Shown here: positions 1 to 8,450 of the stretch, piece by piece
Layout of the letters: every line of letters begins with the position of its first letter
Position numbering within the stretch: the stretch's first letter is position 1
NCBI GenBank assembly: GCA_900112325.1
Contig: FOLJ01000017.1
Coordinates: 122,072 to 186,071 of the forward strand
From: Micromonospora sediminimaris
GTDB taxonomy: Bacteria > Actinomycetota > Actinomycetes > Mycobacteriales > Micromonosporaceae
Direction of reading: 5' to 3'
DNA length: 64,000 nt
The notes under the pieces: generated by a model
Told to the model about the DNA's origin: nothing
What the model saw: the letters and a program-made list of their open reading frames with translations, nothing else
Database searches by the model: none
Translations under genes and position numbers: made by a program

Positions 1-61
1 GGACGCGACGGTACGGATGCGAGTGGCCGCCCGGTCAACGCGTCTCCCGACGCGCGGGTGA
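1..61 (+). CDS. rsmG: Probable C-terminal end of rsmG (gidB), cut by window edge
   Basis: The frame beginning at base 2 stays open to a TGA at 59-61 and would encode a short Arg/Val-rich tail (ending RLPTRG). In actinobacteria the 16S rRNA methyltransferase gene rsmG lies immediately upstream of parA, and its C-terminus has this kind of strand-rich ATVRMRV segment. The stop overlaps the parA GTG as GTGA, a common coupling. Only about 19 residues are visible, so identity rests on position and is weak. Confidence 0.35.
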   Translation, partial: DATVRMRVAARSTRLPTRG

Positions 62-1122
62 TCCCGATCCGCCGGAACACCTCCGCCTCTGCTCGGTTCG
101 AGGTGGCGGCAGCACACCCCCCGACAGCCGCGGTGGTGCCGGATCCTCGACCGGCTTCCGACACGCCCGCACCTGCGGACGGGTCCTACCCGTCCGCCGC
201 GCCCGAGGCCGCGTACGTTTCACGTGAAACCCCGACGCGCGAAGAGGATGACCCACCGTTGGCAATGGAGGCGATGCGCGCCGTGCAGATCCTGAATCCC
301 AGTGGCGAGGTGACCATGCCTCGGCCCGACCGGACCCGGGTCATGTGCGTCGCGAACCAGAAGGGCGGTGTGGGTAAGACCACGACCACGGTCAACCTCG
401 CGGTGGCGCTGGCCCTGCACGGCAACCGGGTGCTCGTGGTTGACCTCGATCCGCAGGGCAACGCCTCGACCGGCCTCAACGTGCCACACCACACCGGCGT
501 GCCGGACGTCTACGACTGTCTGATCAACAGTGTGCCGCTGGAGGACGTGACCCAGGCGGTGGAGGGCATCCCCAACCTCTGGTGTGTGCCGGCCACCATC
601 GATCTCGCCGGTGCCGAGATCGAGCTGGTGTCAGTGGTGGCCCGCGAGTCGCGTCTCGACCGCGCCATCACCGCCTACCCGGGGCACTTCGACTACGTGT
701 TCATCGACTGCCCGCCCTCGCTCGGTCTGTTGACGGTCAACGCGTTGGTCGCCGCGCAGGAGGTGCTCATCCCCATCCAGTGTGAGTACTACGCGCTTGA
801 GGGGCTGAACCAGCTGATCAACAACATCAACCTGGTTCGTCAGCACCTCAACCCGCAGCTTGAGGTCTCCACGATTCTGCTCACCATGTACGACCGTCGT
901 ACCCGGCTCGCCGACGCGGTCGAGCAGGACGTCCGGAACCACTTCGGCGACAAGGTGCTCCAGGCGGTGATTCCGCGTAACGTGCGGGTCTCCGAGGCGC
1001 CCAGCTACGGCCAGTCGGTGATGACCTACGATCCCGGTTCGCGGGGCGCGACGAGCTACTTCGAGGCCGCGCAGGAGATCGCCGAGCGGGGCGTCAAGGA
1101 GCCGGTGAGCCGGAATGCGTAG
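58..1122 (+). CDS. parA: Chromosome partitioning ATPase ParA
   Basis: This is a deviant Walker A ATPase that moves ParB-parS complexes and so segregates the replicated origin. The P-loop KGGVGKTT is at residues 102-109, followed by DLDPQGNAST and the switch region DCPPSLG. The roughly 95 residues before the ATPase fold are Pro/Ala-rich; within them residues 54-58 (VSRET) are encoded by a perfect parS site. I chose the GTG at 58 because it overlaps the upstream stop as GTGA; the frame is open further upstream, and an internal ATG near 265 is a possible shorter start. parB follows after 27 bases, so the two are almost certainly co-transcribed. Confidence 0.95.
   Translation: MIPIRRNTSASARFEVAAAHPPTAAVVPDPRPASDTPAPADGSYPSAAPEAAYVSRETPTREEDDPPLAMEAMRAVQILNPSGEVTMPRPDRTRVMCVANQKGGVGKTTTTVNLAVALALHGNRVLVVDLDPQGNASTGLNVPHHTGVPDVYDCLINSVPLEDVTQAVEGIPNLWCVPATIDLAGAEIELVSVVARESRLDRAITAYPGHFDYVFIDCPPSLGLLTVNALVAAQEVLIPIQCEYYALEGLNQLINNINLVRQHLNPQLEVSTILLTMYDRRTRLADAVEQDVRNHFGDKVLQAVIPRNVRVSEAPSYGQSVMTYDPGSRGATSYFEAAQEIAERGVKEPVSRNA
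217..230. promoter_or_regulatory. parS: parS site inside parA
   Basis: Perfect 14-bp palindrome GTTTCACGTGAAAC, the ParB-binding sequence known from Streptomyces and related actinobacteria. It lies in the coding region of the ParA N-terminal extension and is translated as VSRET. Confidence 0.93.
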
Positions 1123-1149
1123 TGCGGACGAGGCGCTGGGAGGCGTGGC

Positions 1150-2160
1150 ATGAAGAACCGTCCACGGGGCGGTCTGGGGCGGGGCCTGGGGGCGCTGATT
1201 CCGACCGGGCCGGCACCCAACGCCGGTGCTGCCGTCGGCGCGCCGACAGCGGGAGTGAGCGGGTCGACGGCCGTGGCGACACCGGCCCCGATGCCGGTGC
1301 CGTCCCCGACCATCGAGCCTGACGAGACGCTGAGCCCGGTGCCGGGTGCGCGCTTCGCGGAGATCCCGGTCGACTCGATCGTGCCCAACCCGAAACAGCC
1401 TCGCCAGGTCTTCGACGAGGAGGCCCTGGAGGAGCTGAAGACCTCCATCCAGGAGGTCGGCTTTCTCCAGCCGATCGTGGTGCGGCAACTCGACGGCGAG
1501 AAGTTCGAGCTCGTCATGGGCGAGCGCCGGTGGCGTGCCGCGCAGGCGGTCGGTCGGGAGAACATCCCGGCGATCGTCCGAGACACCCGGGACGACGCCA
1601 TGCTGCGGGACGCGCTGCTCGAGAACATCCACCGGGCGAACCTCAACCCGCTGGAAGAGGCGGCCGCCTATCAGCAGTTGCTGGAGGAGTTCGGCGCCAC
1701 CCACGAGGAACTCGCCAGGCGCATCGGTCGCAGCCGGCCGCAGATCTCGAACACCATTCGGCTGATGAACCTACCGGCACCGGTGCAGCGGCGGGTGGCG
1801 GCCGGTGTCCTCTCCGCCGGGCACGCCCGGGCGCTGCTCAGCCTGGAGGATCCGGAGACCCAGGAGCAACTGGCACTGCGAATCGTCGCCGAGGGACTGT
1901 CGGTCCGTGCGACCGAGGAAATCGTCGCGCTCGCCCTCAATGACGGACCGGGCAAGAAGGAGTCGGCGAAGCGTCGGCCGAAGCCGCACGCACCGGCGCT
2001 GACCGACCTCGCCGACCGCCTCTCCGACCGGTTCGACACCCGGGTGAAGGTCGACATCGGGCGGAGCAAGGGCAAGATCACGATTGAGTTCGCGACGGTC
2101 GACGACCTTGAGCGGATCGTCGGCATCATCGGAGTAGAGCCCGAAGAACCGGAGAACTGA
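1150..2160 (+). CDS. parB: Chromosome partitioning protein ParB
   Basis: ParB is the CTP-dependent DNA clamp that loads at parS and spreads to form the origin-proximal nucleoprotein complex. The N-terminus (KNRPRGGLGRGLGALIP) is the characteristic ParA-contacting segment. The CTP-binding motif GERRWRA is at residues 124-130, the arginine-rich box ENIHRANLNPLEEA at 159-172, and a helix-turn-helix for parS recognition at about 186-208. The C-terminal dimerisation domain follows residue 280. Length (336) is typical. The ATG at 1150 is followed directly by the conserved N-terminus. Four parS sites lie in this window, three of them downstream of this gene. Confidence 0.96.
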   Translation: MKNRPRGGLGRGLGALIPTGPAPNAGAAVGAPTAGVSGSTAVATPAPMPVPSPTIEPDETLSPVPGARFAEIPVDSIVPNPKQPRQVFDEEALEELKTSIQEVGFLQPIVVRQLDGEKFELVMGERRWRAAQAVGRENIPAIVRDTRDDAMLRDALLENIHRANLNPLEEAAAYQQLLEEFGATHEELARRIGRSRPQISNTIRLMNLPAPVQRRVAAGVLSAGHARALLSLEDPETQEQLALRIVAEGLSVRATEEIVALALNDGPGKKESAKRRPKPHAPALTDLADRLSDRFDTRVKVDIGRSKGKITIEFATVDDLERIVGIIGVEPEEPEN

Positions 2161-2176
2161 ACAACCGGAACCACTA

Positions 2177-2207
2177 GGCCGCCTCGTCCCAATGCGACGA
2201 GGCGGCC
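2177..2207 (+). terminator. Hairpin terminator after parB
   Basis: A perfect 12-bp stem (ggccgcctcgtc / gacgaggcggcc) with a 7-base loop starts 17 bases after the parB stop and is followed by TTGTCGTC. This is a GC-rich hairpin with only a weak T tract, as is usual in actinobacteria. Confidence 0.75.
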
Positions 2208-2355
2208 TTGTCGTCTTCCGGGTAGCCCGCAGCGGGCCACAGAGACCGGTCCCAGCCGCCACGAGCGGCCTCCGTGGGCAGGCGACGATGGCACTCGGGG
2301 GCGTTCCGCTGCATGGCCACGCAGACGCCGAGGGCAGGCCAGCTCGACTCCCGAC

Positions 2356-2405
2356 TTGCGGCATGTCGGGCCCTCGGGCCAGAGCTATGGCGCGACATGC
2401 CGCAA
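2356..2405. repeat. REP-like inverted repeat, copy 1
   Basis: Arms ttgcggcatgtcg (2356-2368) and cgacatgccgcaa (2393-2405) form a perfect 13-bp inverted repeat around a 24-base centre. The same arms with the same 24-base spacing recur at 28422-28469, so this is a dispersed palindromic element and not a chance hairpin. Confidence 0.8.
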
Positions 2406-2875
2406 TCCGTGACCCGACTTGTCGAATCCGGCACCGAACGGAGATGGTTTCGGCGGGCCCTGGGGCTGCGGCTGTCGTGGGGCAGTGCCAGGGCGTCGGT
2501 GACGACACCGAGGGACGCACCGGGCGGCCGACCGACGGAAGCTCGCCCAGACAGCTCGCCCAGCCGGAGGCCGCCAGAGACGTACCTCGGCCCTAGGTCG
2601 GACCGACAGGGCAGCAGCCCACCGGCGAGTTGGACCGGACGCAGCCCTGCCGGAGCGACCCATCAGAGAGCCGCCGAGAAGGAGGCGACCCAGTAGGGAG
2701 CGGGCGAATGGCCGCACGGCTCGTAGCTGCGCGGCTCAGAAAGGTCGGCTCAGAAGGTCCGCGCAGAAGAACTAGAGCGCACGTTCAAAAGGGGTGGGCC
2801 TAGCAGCGTCCGCTCCGAAGGCGTCGGCGCAAAGGAACCCAGAGCGCACGGCCCAGGCGAGCGGACGGGGTGGCC

Positions 2876-2889
2876 GTTTCACGTGAAAC
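2876..2889. promoter_or_regulatory. parS: parS site
   Basis: Perfect GTTTCACGTGAAAC palindrome in the non-coding region downstream of parB. Confidence 0.93.
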
Positions 2890-3286
2890 ACGGGTGTGGG
2901 TAGAGCGACCGCTGGGTCTCCGCTCCTGGCACGGCGAGACTGGTCGAGTCCGCCGGTGATGTGTAGCGCGGTGCCGGGCGCGGGACAGACGCCGGGTTGC
3001 CTTCCTCAAGTGGTGGCGGGCGGGGTGGCGCAGGGCCAAGGGATGACCGACCAAGCGGCGGCAGTTTCAAAGCCGGACTCGAAGGTCGCGTTCCATTCAC
3101 CCGAGCCGTCGGGCCCTCCGGCTGGACCACGTAGTGGCGCGGGTGGCTGGAACAGGACCAGGCCGACAGATGATCGAGGGAGCGCTTCTTGGGGTCACGC
3201 CGGTCGACGAGGCGACAAGCTGAGTCCATCGGCCAGCAGGCCGGTGGCGCTCGGCCCCAGCTCTGGTCGCCATGCGCCGGGTCGTG

Positions 3287-3300
3287 GTTTCACGTGAAAC
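3287..3300. promoter_or_regulatory. parS: parS site
   Basis: Perfect GTTTCACGTGAAAC palindrome, 398 bp after the preceding site. Confidence 0.93.
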
Positions 3301-3411
3301 GACGGTGTTGGGTGCGGGCGTTGAGCGGAGTGCCCAGTACTCGCCGGCGCGCCTCGCTCCGTTACACCCGCGTCGGTACGTCTGCCCGTCGATGTCGTCG
3401 GCCCGCTGACG

Positions 3412-3433
3412 TTATCCACATCAGTTGTCCACA
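3412..3433 (+). promoter_or_regulatory. Two DnaA boxes in tandem
   Basis: TTATCCACA at 3412-3420 and TTGTCCACA at 3425-3433, same orientation, separated by four bases. Both match the classical DnaA-box consensus; the second is the form favoured in Streptomyces origins. They lie between two parS sites. Confidence 0.75.
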
Positions 3434-3443
3434 GGCTCACGCC

Positions 3444-3457
3444 GTTTCACGTGAAAC
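3444..3457. promoter_or_regulatory. parS: parS site
   Basis: Perfect GTTTCACGTGAAAC palindrome, 10 bp after the DnaA-box pair. Confidence 0.93.
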
Positions 3458-3516
3458 ATGACCCGAAACCCCTTGTCGAAGCACGACAGCGGCGAGAATT
3501 CGGCGACCGGCTGGCC

Positions 3517-3525
3517 TGTGGATAA
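3517..3525 (-). promoter_or_regulatory. DnaA box, reverse orientation
   Basis: TGTGGATAA, the exact reverse complement of TTATCCACA, facing the tandem pair about 85 bp upstream. Confidence 0.7.
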
Positions 3526-3621
3526 CCCTGGGGAGAACTATCTGGCGTCCCCTGTCCCGACATTCGAGCGCTGCGGAAAGTCGAAGACGTTTCGAGTAGG
3601 GACAGTGGTCGCGGACTCGGT

Positions 3622-3627
3622 TAGGGT
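3622..3627 (+). promoter_or_regulatory. -10 element for a leaderless transcript
   Basis: TAGGGT lies exactly 7 bases before the GTG at 3635, the geometry expected when transcription starts at the first base of the start codon. No clear -35 or ribosome-binding site is visible. The same arrangement recurs at several genes in this window. Confidence 0.5.
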
Positions 3628-3634
3628 CAGCGTC

Positions 3635-4708
3635 GTGCACGACACCCCTCCCTCAATCCCGGACTTCACCCAGTGGCCGTCCTTCCCCTTCGAGGGCGAC
3701 CTCCGAGTCAAGCCACTCGCCGATCCGGTCCCAGTCGAGCCGCCCCGCAAGGGTGAGGCTCACCGAGAATGCACCGCCTGCCTGGCACCCGACGAGGCCT
3801 ACATCTGGGTCGGCGAACGCTGGCGCGTACGAGCCATGGACCGGCCGACCGGCCTGCCGATGGTCCTCATCCTGGAGTCGCGGTCGCACCTCGATCTCGG
3901 GGATCTGCCGAATCTTCTCGCCGCCGAGTTGGGCGTGATGACGGTACGACTGGAACGCGCCATCCGCTCGCTCGACGGGGTGGCCCGGGTACACGTCAAC
4001 CGCTGGGGTGACGGGTCCGCCCATCTCCACATGTGGTTCCTCGCCCGGCCGTACGGTCGGCTCCAGCTCCGCGGCACCTTCCTGTCGCTCTGGGACTCGA
4101 TCCTGCCGCCGATCTCGGAGGAACAGTGGCGGGAGAACCTCGCCCTCGTTGCGGCCTGGCTGGCCGAGTTTGGTGGGCGGCCGCTCGCCGAACCACCCCG
4201 CATCCAGTGGCAGGCGCCGTCCAGCCTGGCTGCGCAGTCAGCCGCTCCCGAGACGAAGCCGGTTGAGGGAGGGTCGCTCCTGGACGCTATCGGCGAGACA
4301 GCTGAACCACCTGACACCCCGGGCGCCGGTATCGATTCGGGGGCGTCGAACGCCGCGGCTTCGGGGCCGACTGAGGACCCGGCAGCGGGGCCGAATGGGG
4401 ACCCGGCAGTGGGGCGAGCAAGGGACGTAGCTCAGCCTCAAGAGGAAGCAGCGGTCGTGGCCGCCAGCGAGGCGGCTGGTGCTGTGCCGACGCGACAGCC
4501 GTCCGCCGATACGGACGGCCCGCCGCAGGCCGAGGGCGGCCCACCGGCCCAAAGCGATCCGCAGGGCGAGGGCGGCCCGCAGGGCGAGGCCTTCGCCAAT
4601 ACGCGGGGAGCGGAGACGGCCGAGACGGAGAGGGAGCAAGCGGAGACGCCTACTGCGGGTCGAGCGACGCCGGCCGGCGAATCGGGCCCTGAGAGCGACC
4701 GGCAATAA
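3635..4708 (+). CDS. Conserved actinobacterial protein with HIT-like motif
   Basis: Function unknown. The first ~200 residues are globular and contain ECTACLAPDEAY near the start and GSAHLHMWFLARPYG, which resembles the histidine triad of HIT hydrolases but with the third histidine replaced by tryptophan (H-L-H-M-W). The last ~155 residues are a low-complexity Gly/Pro/Glu/Ala tail with repeated GPNGDPA/QGEGGP units, probably disordered. I chose the GTG at 3635 because the conserved-looking sequence (HDTPPSIPDF) begins there and a -10 box sits 7 bases upstream; an ATG at 3458 in the same frame would add 59 residues that overlap the parS/DnaA-box region and look non-coding. The position next to parAB and parS may be incidental. 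Confidence 0.7.
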   Translation: MHDTPPSIPDFTQWPSFPFEGDLRVKPLADPVPVEPPRKGEAHRECTACLAPDEAYIWVGERWRVRAMDRPTGLPMVLILESRSHLDLGDLPNLLAAELGVMTVRLERAIRSLDGVARVHVNRWGDGSAHLHMWFLARPYGRLQLRGTFLSLWDSILPPISEEQWRENLALVAAWLAEFGGRPLAEPPRIQWQAPSSLAAQSAAPETKPVEGGSLLDAIGETAEPPDTPGAGIDSGASNAAASGPTEDPAAGPNGDPAVGRARDVAQPQEEAAVVAASEAAGAVPTRQPSADTDGPPQAEGGPPAQSDPQGEGGPQGEAFANTRGAETAETEREQAETPTAGRATPAGESGPESDRQ

Positions 4709-5104
4709 GACCGCCCAGACGGGCAGCCCTGCCGAGACGGCTGGCGGAGCTACGGCGTGCCCGGCGCTTCGGCTGGCGGTGTTGTCGCGGTCGGCCGCGC
4801 GGCGAACTCGTCGCGCACCGCACGCGGTCGGGGCGCTGGTGACGGTGGCGGCGGCGGACCTGTCTCCATGCGACCGGAGCGCCCTCCGCCACGCACCATC
4901 CTCGGCCATGCTCCGTCGCGCCAGCCTCGGCCAGGATTCGCCTCATCTCCACCGCCCCAGTTCCGGTCGTGCTGAGGCGCTGGACCGAGCACGCCCACCG
5001 ATCGCTCCGTTCCAGGGTCGGTGGGCCGACTGCGGTGCCCGTGTGGCCGGCGGCAGGAGTCCGAGCAGCGGGTACCGCCGAATTCAGTGCCGGGTGGGGG
5101 AAGG
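4709..5104. other. Intergenic region, nothing recognised
   Basis: 396 bp between convergent genes. GC-rich; I see no coding signal, tRNA or convincing long hairpin. Confidence 0.5.
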
Positions 5105-6106
5105 TCAGCGGCCTGCGGCGCGGGCGACCAGATTTCCGATCACGCGTCCGAAATCGAGACCGGCAGCCTGTACGGCGAGCGGCAACAGCGACGTCTCGGT
5201 CATCCCCGGCGAGACGTTGACTTCGAGTACGTGTGGCTGACCGGTCGAGTCGACGATCAGATCGACCCGGCTGAGGTCACGCAGGCCGAGGGCGGCGTGG
5301 GCGGCCAGGGCGACCTGGGCCACCGCTTCGGCGACGGCGGGTTCCAGGCGGGCCGGGGTGTGCCAGGTGGTGCGTCCGGCGGTGTAGCGGGCCGCGTAGT
5401 CGTACACCCCGTTGCGAGGCACGATCTCCACCGCCGGTAGCGCCTGCGGACCGTCGCCCAGGTCGACCACGGAGACCGCCACGTCCATGCCGGGAACGTA
5501 CCGTTCGACGAGCGCCGTCGAGTCGTACGCGAAACAACCCACCATGGCAGCCGGCAGCGACGCCGCGTCCCGGACCACGGCGGCGCCCAGGCCGGAACCG
5601 CCCTGGGCGGGCTTCACCATGAGCGGCAGCCCCAACCGGTCGACGATGCGGTCCAGCACGGCCACCGCGCCGAGTTCGCTGAACCTGTCGTGTGGCAGGG
5701 CGACCCAGTCGGGGGTGGCGATGCCGGCCTCGCGCAGCACGGCCTTCGCCGACGGTTTGTCCCAGGCGAGGCGGGAAGCCCGAGCGTCACATCCGACGTA
5801 CGGCACGCCACACAGGTCCAGGACGCCGCGCAGCGAACCGTCCTCGCCGGTGGCGCCGTGCAGGGCGATCACCACGGCGTCGGGTGGGTCCGCCGTCAGG
5901 GCGGGTAGCAGGGCCACGTCGGCATCGCGCAGCTCGGCCTGCATTCCGACGGCACGCAGCGCGTCGAGCACCCGGCGGCCGGAGCGCAGCGACACGTCAC
6001 GCTCGTACGACAGACCGCCGGCGAGCACGAGCACGTGGAGATCGGTGGTCTCGGGGCCCGACACGGCGGGTTCTTCGGCAGCGGTGACACCCATGCCGGG
6101 CATCAT
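5105..6106 (-). CDS. D-alanine--D-alanine ligase-like ATP-grasp protein
   Basis: ATP-grasp ligase of the Ddl family, which joins two D-alanines (or related residues) for peptidoglycan stem peptides in the cytoplasm. Visible motifs are the N-terminal LAGGLSYERDVSLRSG, HGATGEDGSLRG, the ATP-grasp strand MVKPAQGGSGLGA, the omega-loop YDYAARYTAG with the tyrosine usual for D-Ala-D-Ala specificity, and the metal/C-terminal EVNVSPGMTETS. Length (333) is normal. Two consensus positions differ (QG to RG, AKY to ARY). Its ATG overlaps the aminotransferase stop as ATGA, so the two are translationally coupled. Whether this is the housekeeping Ddl or a paralogue with another substrate cannot be decided here. 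Confidence 0.82.
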   Translation of the reverse strand: MMPGMGVTAAEEPAVSGPETTDLHVLVLAGGLSYERDVSLRSGRRVLDALRAVGMQAELRDADVALLPALTADPPDAVVIALHGATGEDGSLRGVLDLCGVPYVGCDARASRLAWDKPSAKAVLREAGIATPDWVALPHDRFSELGAVAVLDRIVDRLGLPLMVKPAQGGSGLGAAVVRDAASLPAAMVGCFAYDSTALVERYVPGMDVAVSVVDLGDGPQALPAVEIVPRNGVYDYAARYTAGRTTWHTPARLEPAVAEAVAQVALAAHAALGLRDLSRVDLIVDSTGQPHVLEVNVSPGMTETSLLPLAVQAAGLDFGRVIGNLVARAAGR

Positions 6107-7416
6107 GCCAAGTCTGGTCCTGGCGCGTCCCAGCCGGTCCGGCCTCGCCGGGCGCCGGGCTCGCCGACCGCACCGAACACCCGCCGCATGGCGATGTCCT
6201 GTTCCATCACGCTGGCCAACCGGCGCACGCCCTCCCTGATCCGCTCCGGCGGCGGGAACGAGAAGTTGAGCCGCATGTGACCGTTGCCGCTGCCGTCGGC
6301 GTAGAAACCGGTGCCGGGCACGTACGCCACCCGTGCGGCGATGGCCCGGGGCATCATCGCCTTCGAGTCCAGCCCGTCGGGCAGCGTGGCCCAGACGAAG
6401 AGCCCGCCGCCGGGCACCGTCCAGCGGGTATCGGCGGGCATCAGGTCCTCCAGCGCGGTGAGCATCGCGTCCCGCCGCTCCCGGTAGACCTCCCGGTAGA
6501 CCTTCAGCTGCTGACGCCAGGGCATGGTGCCGAGGTAGGTGCTGACGGCGGCCTGCGCGTACGCGCTGGGGCAGAGGATCTGTGCCTCGCTGGCGATCAC
6601 CAGCTTGTCCCGTACCGCGTGTGGCGCGAGGATCCAGCCGACCCGCAGCCCCGGCGCGAACGTCTTGGAGAAGGTGCTGAGGTAGAAGACGCCGTCCCGC
6701 CGCCGCGCCCGCAGCGGCGCGGGTGCCTCGCTCTCGAAGCCCAACTGGCCGTACGGGTCGTCCTCGACCACCAGCAGTCCGGCGCGCTCGCAGATGTCGA
6801 GAACCTGTTCCCGTCGCTGCTCGGTCAGCGTCACGCCGGTCGGGTTCTGGAAGGTGGGGATGGTGTAGAGGAACTTGACCCGGCGTCCGGCCCGGGCCTG
6901 CTCCGCGATGGCGAGCTCCAGCGCCGCCGGGATGAGGCCCTCGTCGTCCATCGGCACGTGTACGACCTGGGCCTGGGCGGCCTGGAACACGCCGAGTGCA
7001 CCGACGTAGGTCGGCCCTTCGGCAAGCACCACGTCACCCGGGTCCAGGAAGAGGCGGGCCACCAGGTCGAGCGCCTGCTGCCCGCCCACCGTCACCACCA
7101 CGTCCTCCGGGGAGGCCCCACAGGCGGCGTCGATGCCGGAGAGCGCCATCACCTCGCAGATCCGCTCCCGCAGCTCCAGGGTGCCCTGACCGATGCCGTA
7201 CTGCAGGGTGGTGCTGCCGTGCTCGGCACCGAGCCGACCGAGCATCTCGCCGACGGCGTCCAGCGGCAGCGCGGCGATGTACGGCGCGCCACCGGCGAGG
7301 GAGACGACCTCCGGTCGACTGGCCACCGCGAACAGCGCCCTGATCTCCGAGGCGGTCATTCCCCGGACCCGCCGGGCGTACCGGTCGGTGTAGTCGTCGA
7401 GTGTCGTGCCGGTCAT
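6103..7416 (-). CDS. PLP-dependent class I/II aminotransferase (LysN-like)
   Basis: Fold-type I aminotransferase. The PLP lysine is in the segment YLSTFSKTFAPGLRVGW; the substrate/PLP region VVEDDPYGQLGF and NPTGVTL are also present. The N-terminus (YARRVRGMTASEIRALF) resembles 2-aminoadipate aminotransferase/MocR-catalytic-type enzymes without a DNA-binding domain. I start at the ATG at 7416, preceded by GGGGTG; an open frame upstream adds 21 unlikely residues. The stop overlaps the Ddl-like start, giving a two-gene operon. Substrate is unknown; an amino acid used by the ligase is a tempting inference only. Confidence 0.85.
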   Translation of the reverse strand: MTGTTLDDYTDRYARRVRGMTASEIRALFAVASRPEVVSLAGGAPYIAALPLDAVGEMLGRLGAEHGSTTLQYGIGQGTLELRERICEVMALSGIDAACGASPEDVVVTVGGQQALDLVARLFLDPGDVVLAEGPTYVGALGVFQAAQAQVVHVPMDDEGLIPAALELAIAEQARAGRRVKFLYTIPTFQNPTGVTLTEQRREQVLDICERAGLLVVEDDPYGQLGFESEAPAPLRARRRDGVFYLSTFSKTFAPGLRVGWILAPHAVRDKLVIASEAQILCPSAYAQAAVSTYLGTMPWRQQLKVYREVYRERRDAMLTALEDLMPADTRWTVPGGGLFVWATLPDGLDSKAMMPRAIAARVAYVPGTGFYADGSGNGHMRLNFSFPPPERIREGVRRLASVMEQDIAMRRVFGAVGEPGARRGRTGWDAPGPDLA

Positions 7417-7734
7417 CACATCACCCCGATGGCTGCTCGGACGGCTCCGGTCCCGGATACCCAGGACACCGGCGACCATGGCGGTACGGCGCGCCGGATG
7501 TCGATCCTAGCCGCCCTGCACCGCCCGATGCGTCTCCGATTATTCGTGCGTCCACATGCCGGACCGGCGGCAGACACCCCTGAGGTGGACGTTCATGCAT
7601 GGTCTCCCCTGCCGCCGATCAGCGGCGTACGATCGCTCGTCGGGGGCAGGAACACGGCGGCGCCGTCTGGGCCGCTGCGGCGGCGGTGCCGCTCGGGCCG
7701 GTCCCACCTCCGAGCCTAGTGTGGGGAAGCGCCA
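7417..7734. other. Divergent intergenic region
   Basis: 318 bp between the minus-strand aminotransferase and plus-strand GNAT, presumably carrying both promoters. No clear operator, riboswitch or small gene seen. Confidence 0.45.
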
Positions 7735-8400
7735 ATGTCGCGACGTCTGGTCAGCCTGACCCTGGACACCCTGGAGGACCTGCCCCTTCCCTGCCGGCAG
7801 TGTGTCTACTGGGAGCTTGATCCGGTTTCCGCGGACCGCGCCTGCGCTGCCGGCGACCCTGGGCTGGAGAAAGAGGCGTGGGTGTCGCAGACCCTGCTCG
7901 AATGGGGTTCCTGCGGCAAACTGGTGTACGTCGACGGCATGCCGGCCGGCTTCGTGATGTACGCCCCGCCGGCGTACGTGCCCCGGTCGATGGCCTTCCC
8001 GACCTCTCCGGTCTCCGCCGACGCGGCGTTGCTGATGACCGCGAACGTGGTGCCCGCGTTCTCCGGCGGGGGCCTCGGCCGGATGTTGGTGCAGGGGGTG
8101 GCCCGCGATCTGACCAAGCGCGGGATCAAGGCGATCGAGGCGTTCGGCGACGCGAAGTTCGGTGACTCCGCCGATCCGGGCGGGGCGTGCGTGGCACCCG
8201 CCGATTTCTTCCTCTCGGTGGGCTTCAAGACAGTTCGGCCGCATCCGCGGTTTCCCCGGCTGCGACTGGAACTGCGGACGGCGTTGAGTTGGAAGTCCGA
8301 CGTCGAGTACGCGCTGGAGAAGCTGCTCGGCTCGATGAGCCCGGAGTCGCTGCTACGCCCGGTCCGACCGACGCCGGCCACCCGTTCGACGGCCGGCTGA
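7735..8400 (+). CDS. GNAT-family N-acetyltransferase
   Basis: Acetyl-CoA-dependent acyltransferase of unknown substrate. The central part has the GNAT core: a strand (LLMTANVVPAF), the acetyl-CoA loop SGGGLGRMLVQGVARDL (in place of the Q/RxxGxG/A motif) and a C-terminal helix/strand with PADFFLSVGFKTVRPHPRFPRLRLEL. The N-terminus carries a Cys pair near LPCRQCVYWEL that recurs in this actinobacterial subfamily. The ATG at 7735 has GGGGAAG about 7 bases upstream. It lies between the aminotransferase and the amidase-like gene, an arrangement consistent with this envelope-related neighbourhood. Confidence 0.8.
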   Translation: MSRRLVSLTLDTLEDLPLPCRQCVYWELDPVSADRACAAGDPGLEKEAWVSQTLLEWGSCGKLVYVDGMPAGFVMYAPPAYVPRSMAFPTSPVSADAALLMTANVVPAFSGGGLGRMLVQGVARDLTKRGIKAIEAFGDAKFGDSADPGGACVAPADFFLSVGFKTVRPHPRFPRLRLELRTALSWKSDVEYALEKLLGSMSPESLLRPVRPTPATRSTAG

Positions 8401-8450
8401 CCACCACCCGACGTCGTGACGGGCTGACGGCCACCCAGGGTTGGGCCGAC

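Larger units (their letters stand above)
2208..3634. other. Long non-coding region holding parS and DnaA boxes
   Basis: About 1.4 kb without a convincing gene: open frames here lack recognisable domains, overlap one another and have no ribosome-binding sites. The stretch contains one REP-like inverted repeat (2356-2405), three parS sites (2876, 3287, 3444) and three DnaA boxes (3412, 3425, 3517). A short repeated string agagcgcacg occurs near 2773 and 2840. I infer a centromere-like region whose role is protein binding, not coding. Confidence 0.7.

Noticed and set aside
2192..2717. Several overlapping open frames after parB
   Set aside because: No ribosome sites, no domains, both strands open; region is better explained as parS/REP-containing non-coding DNA.
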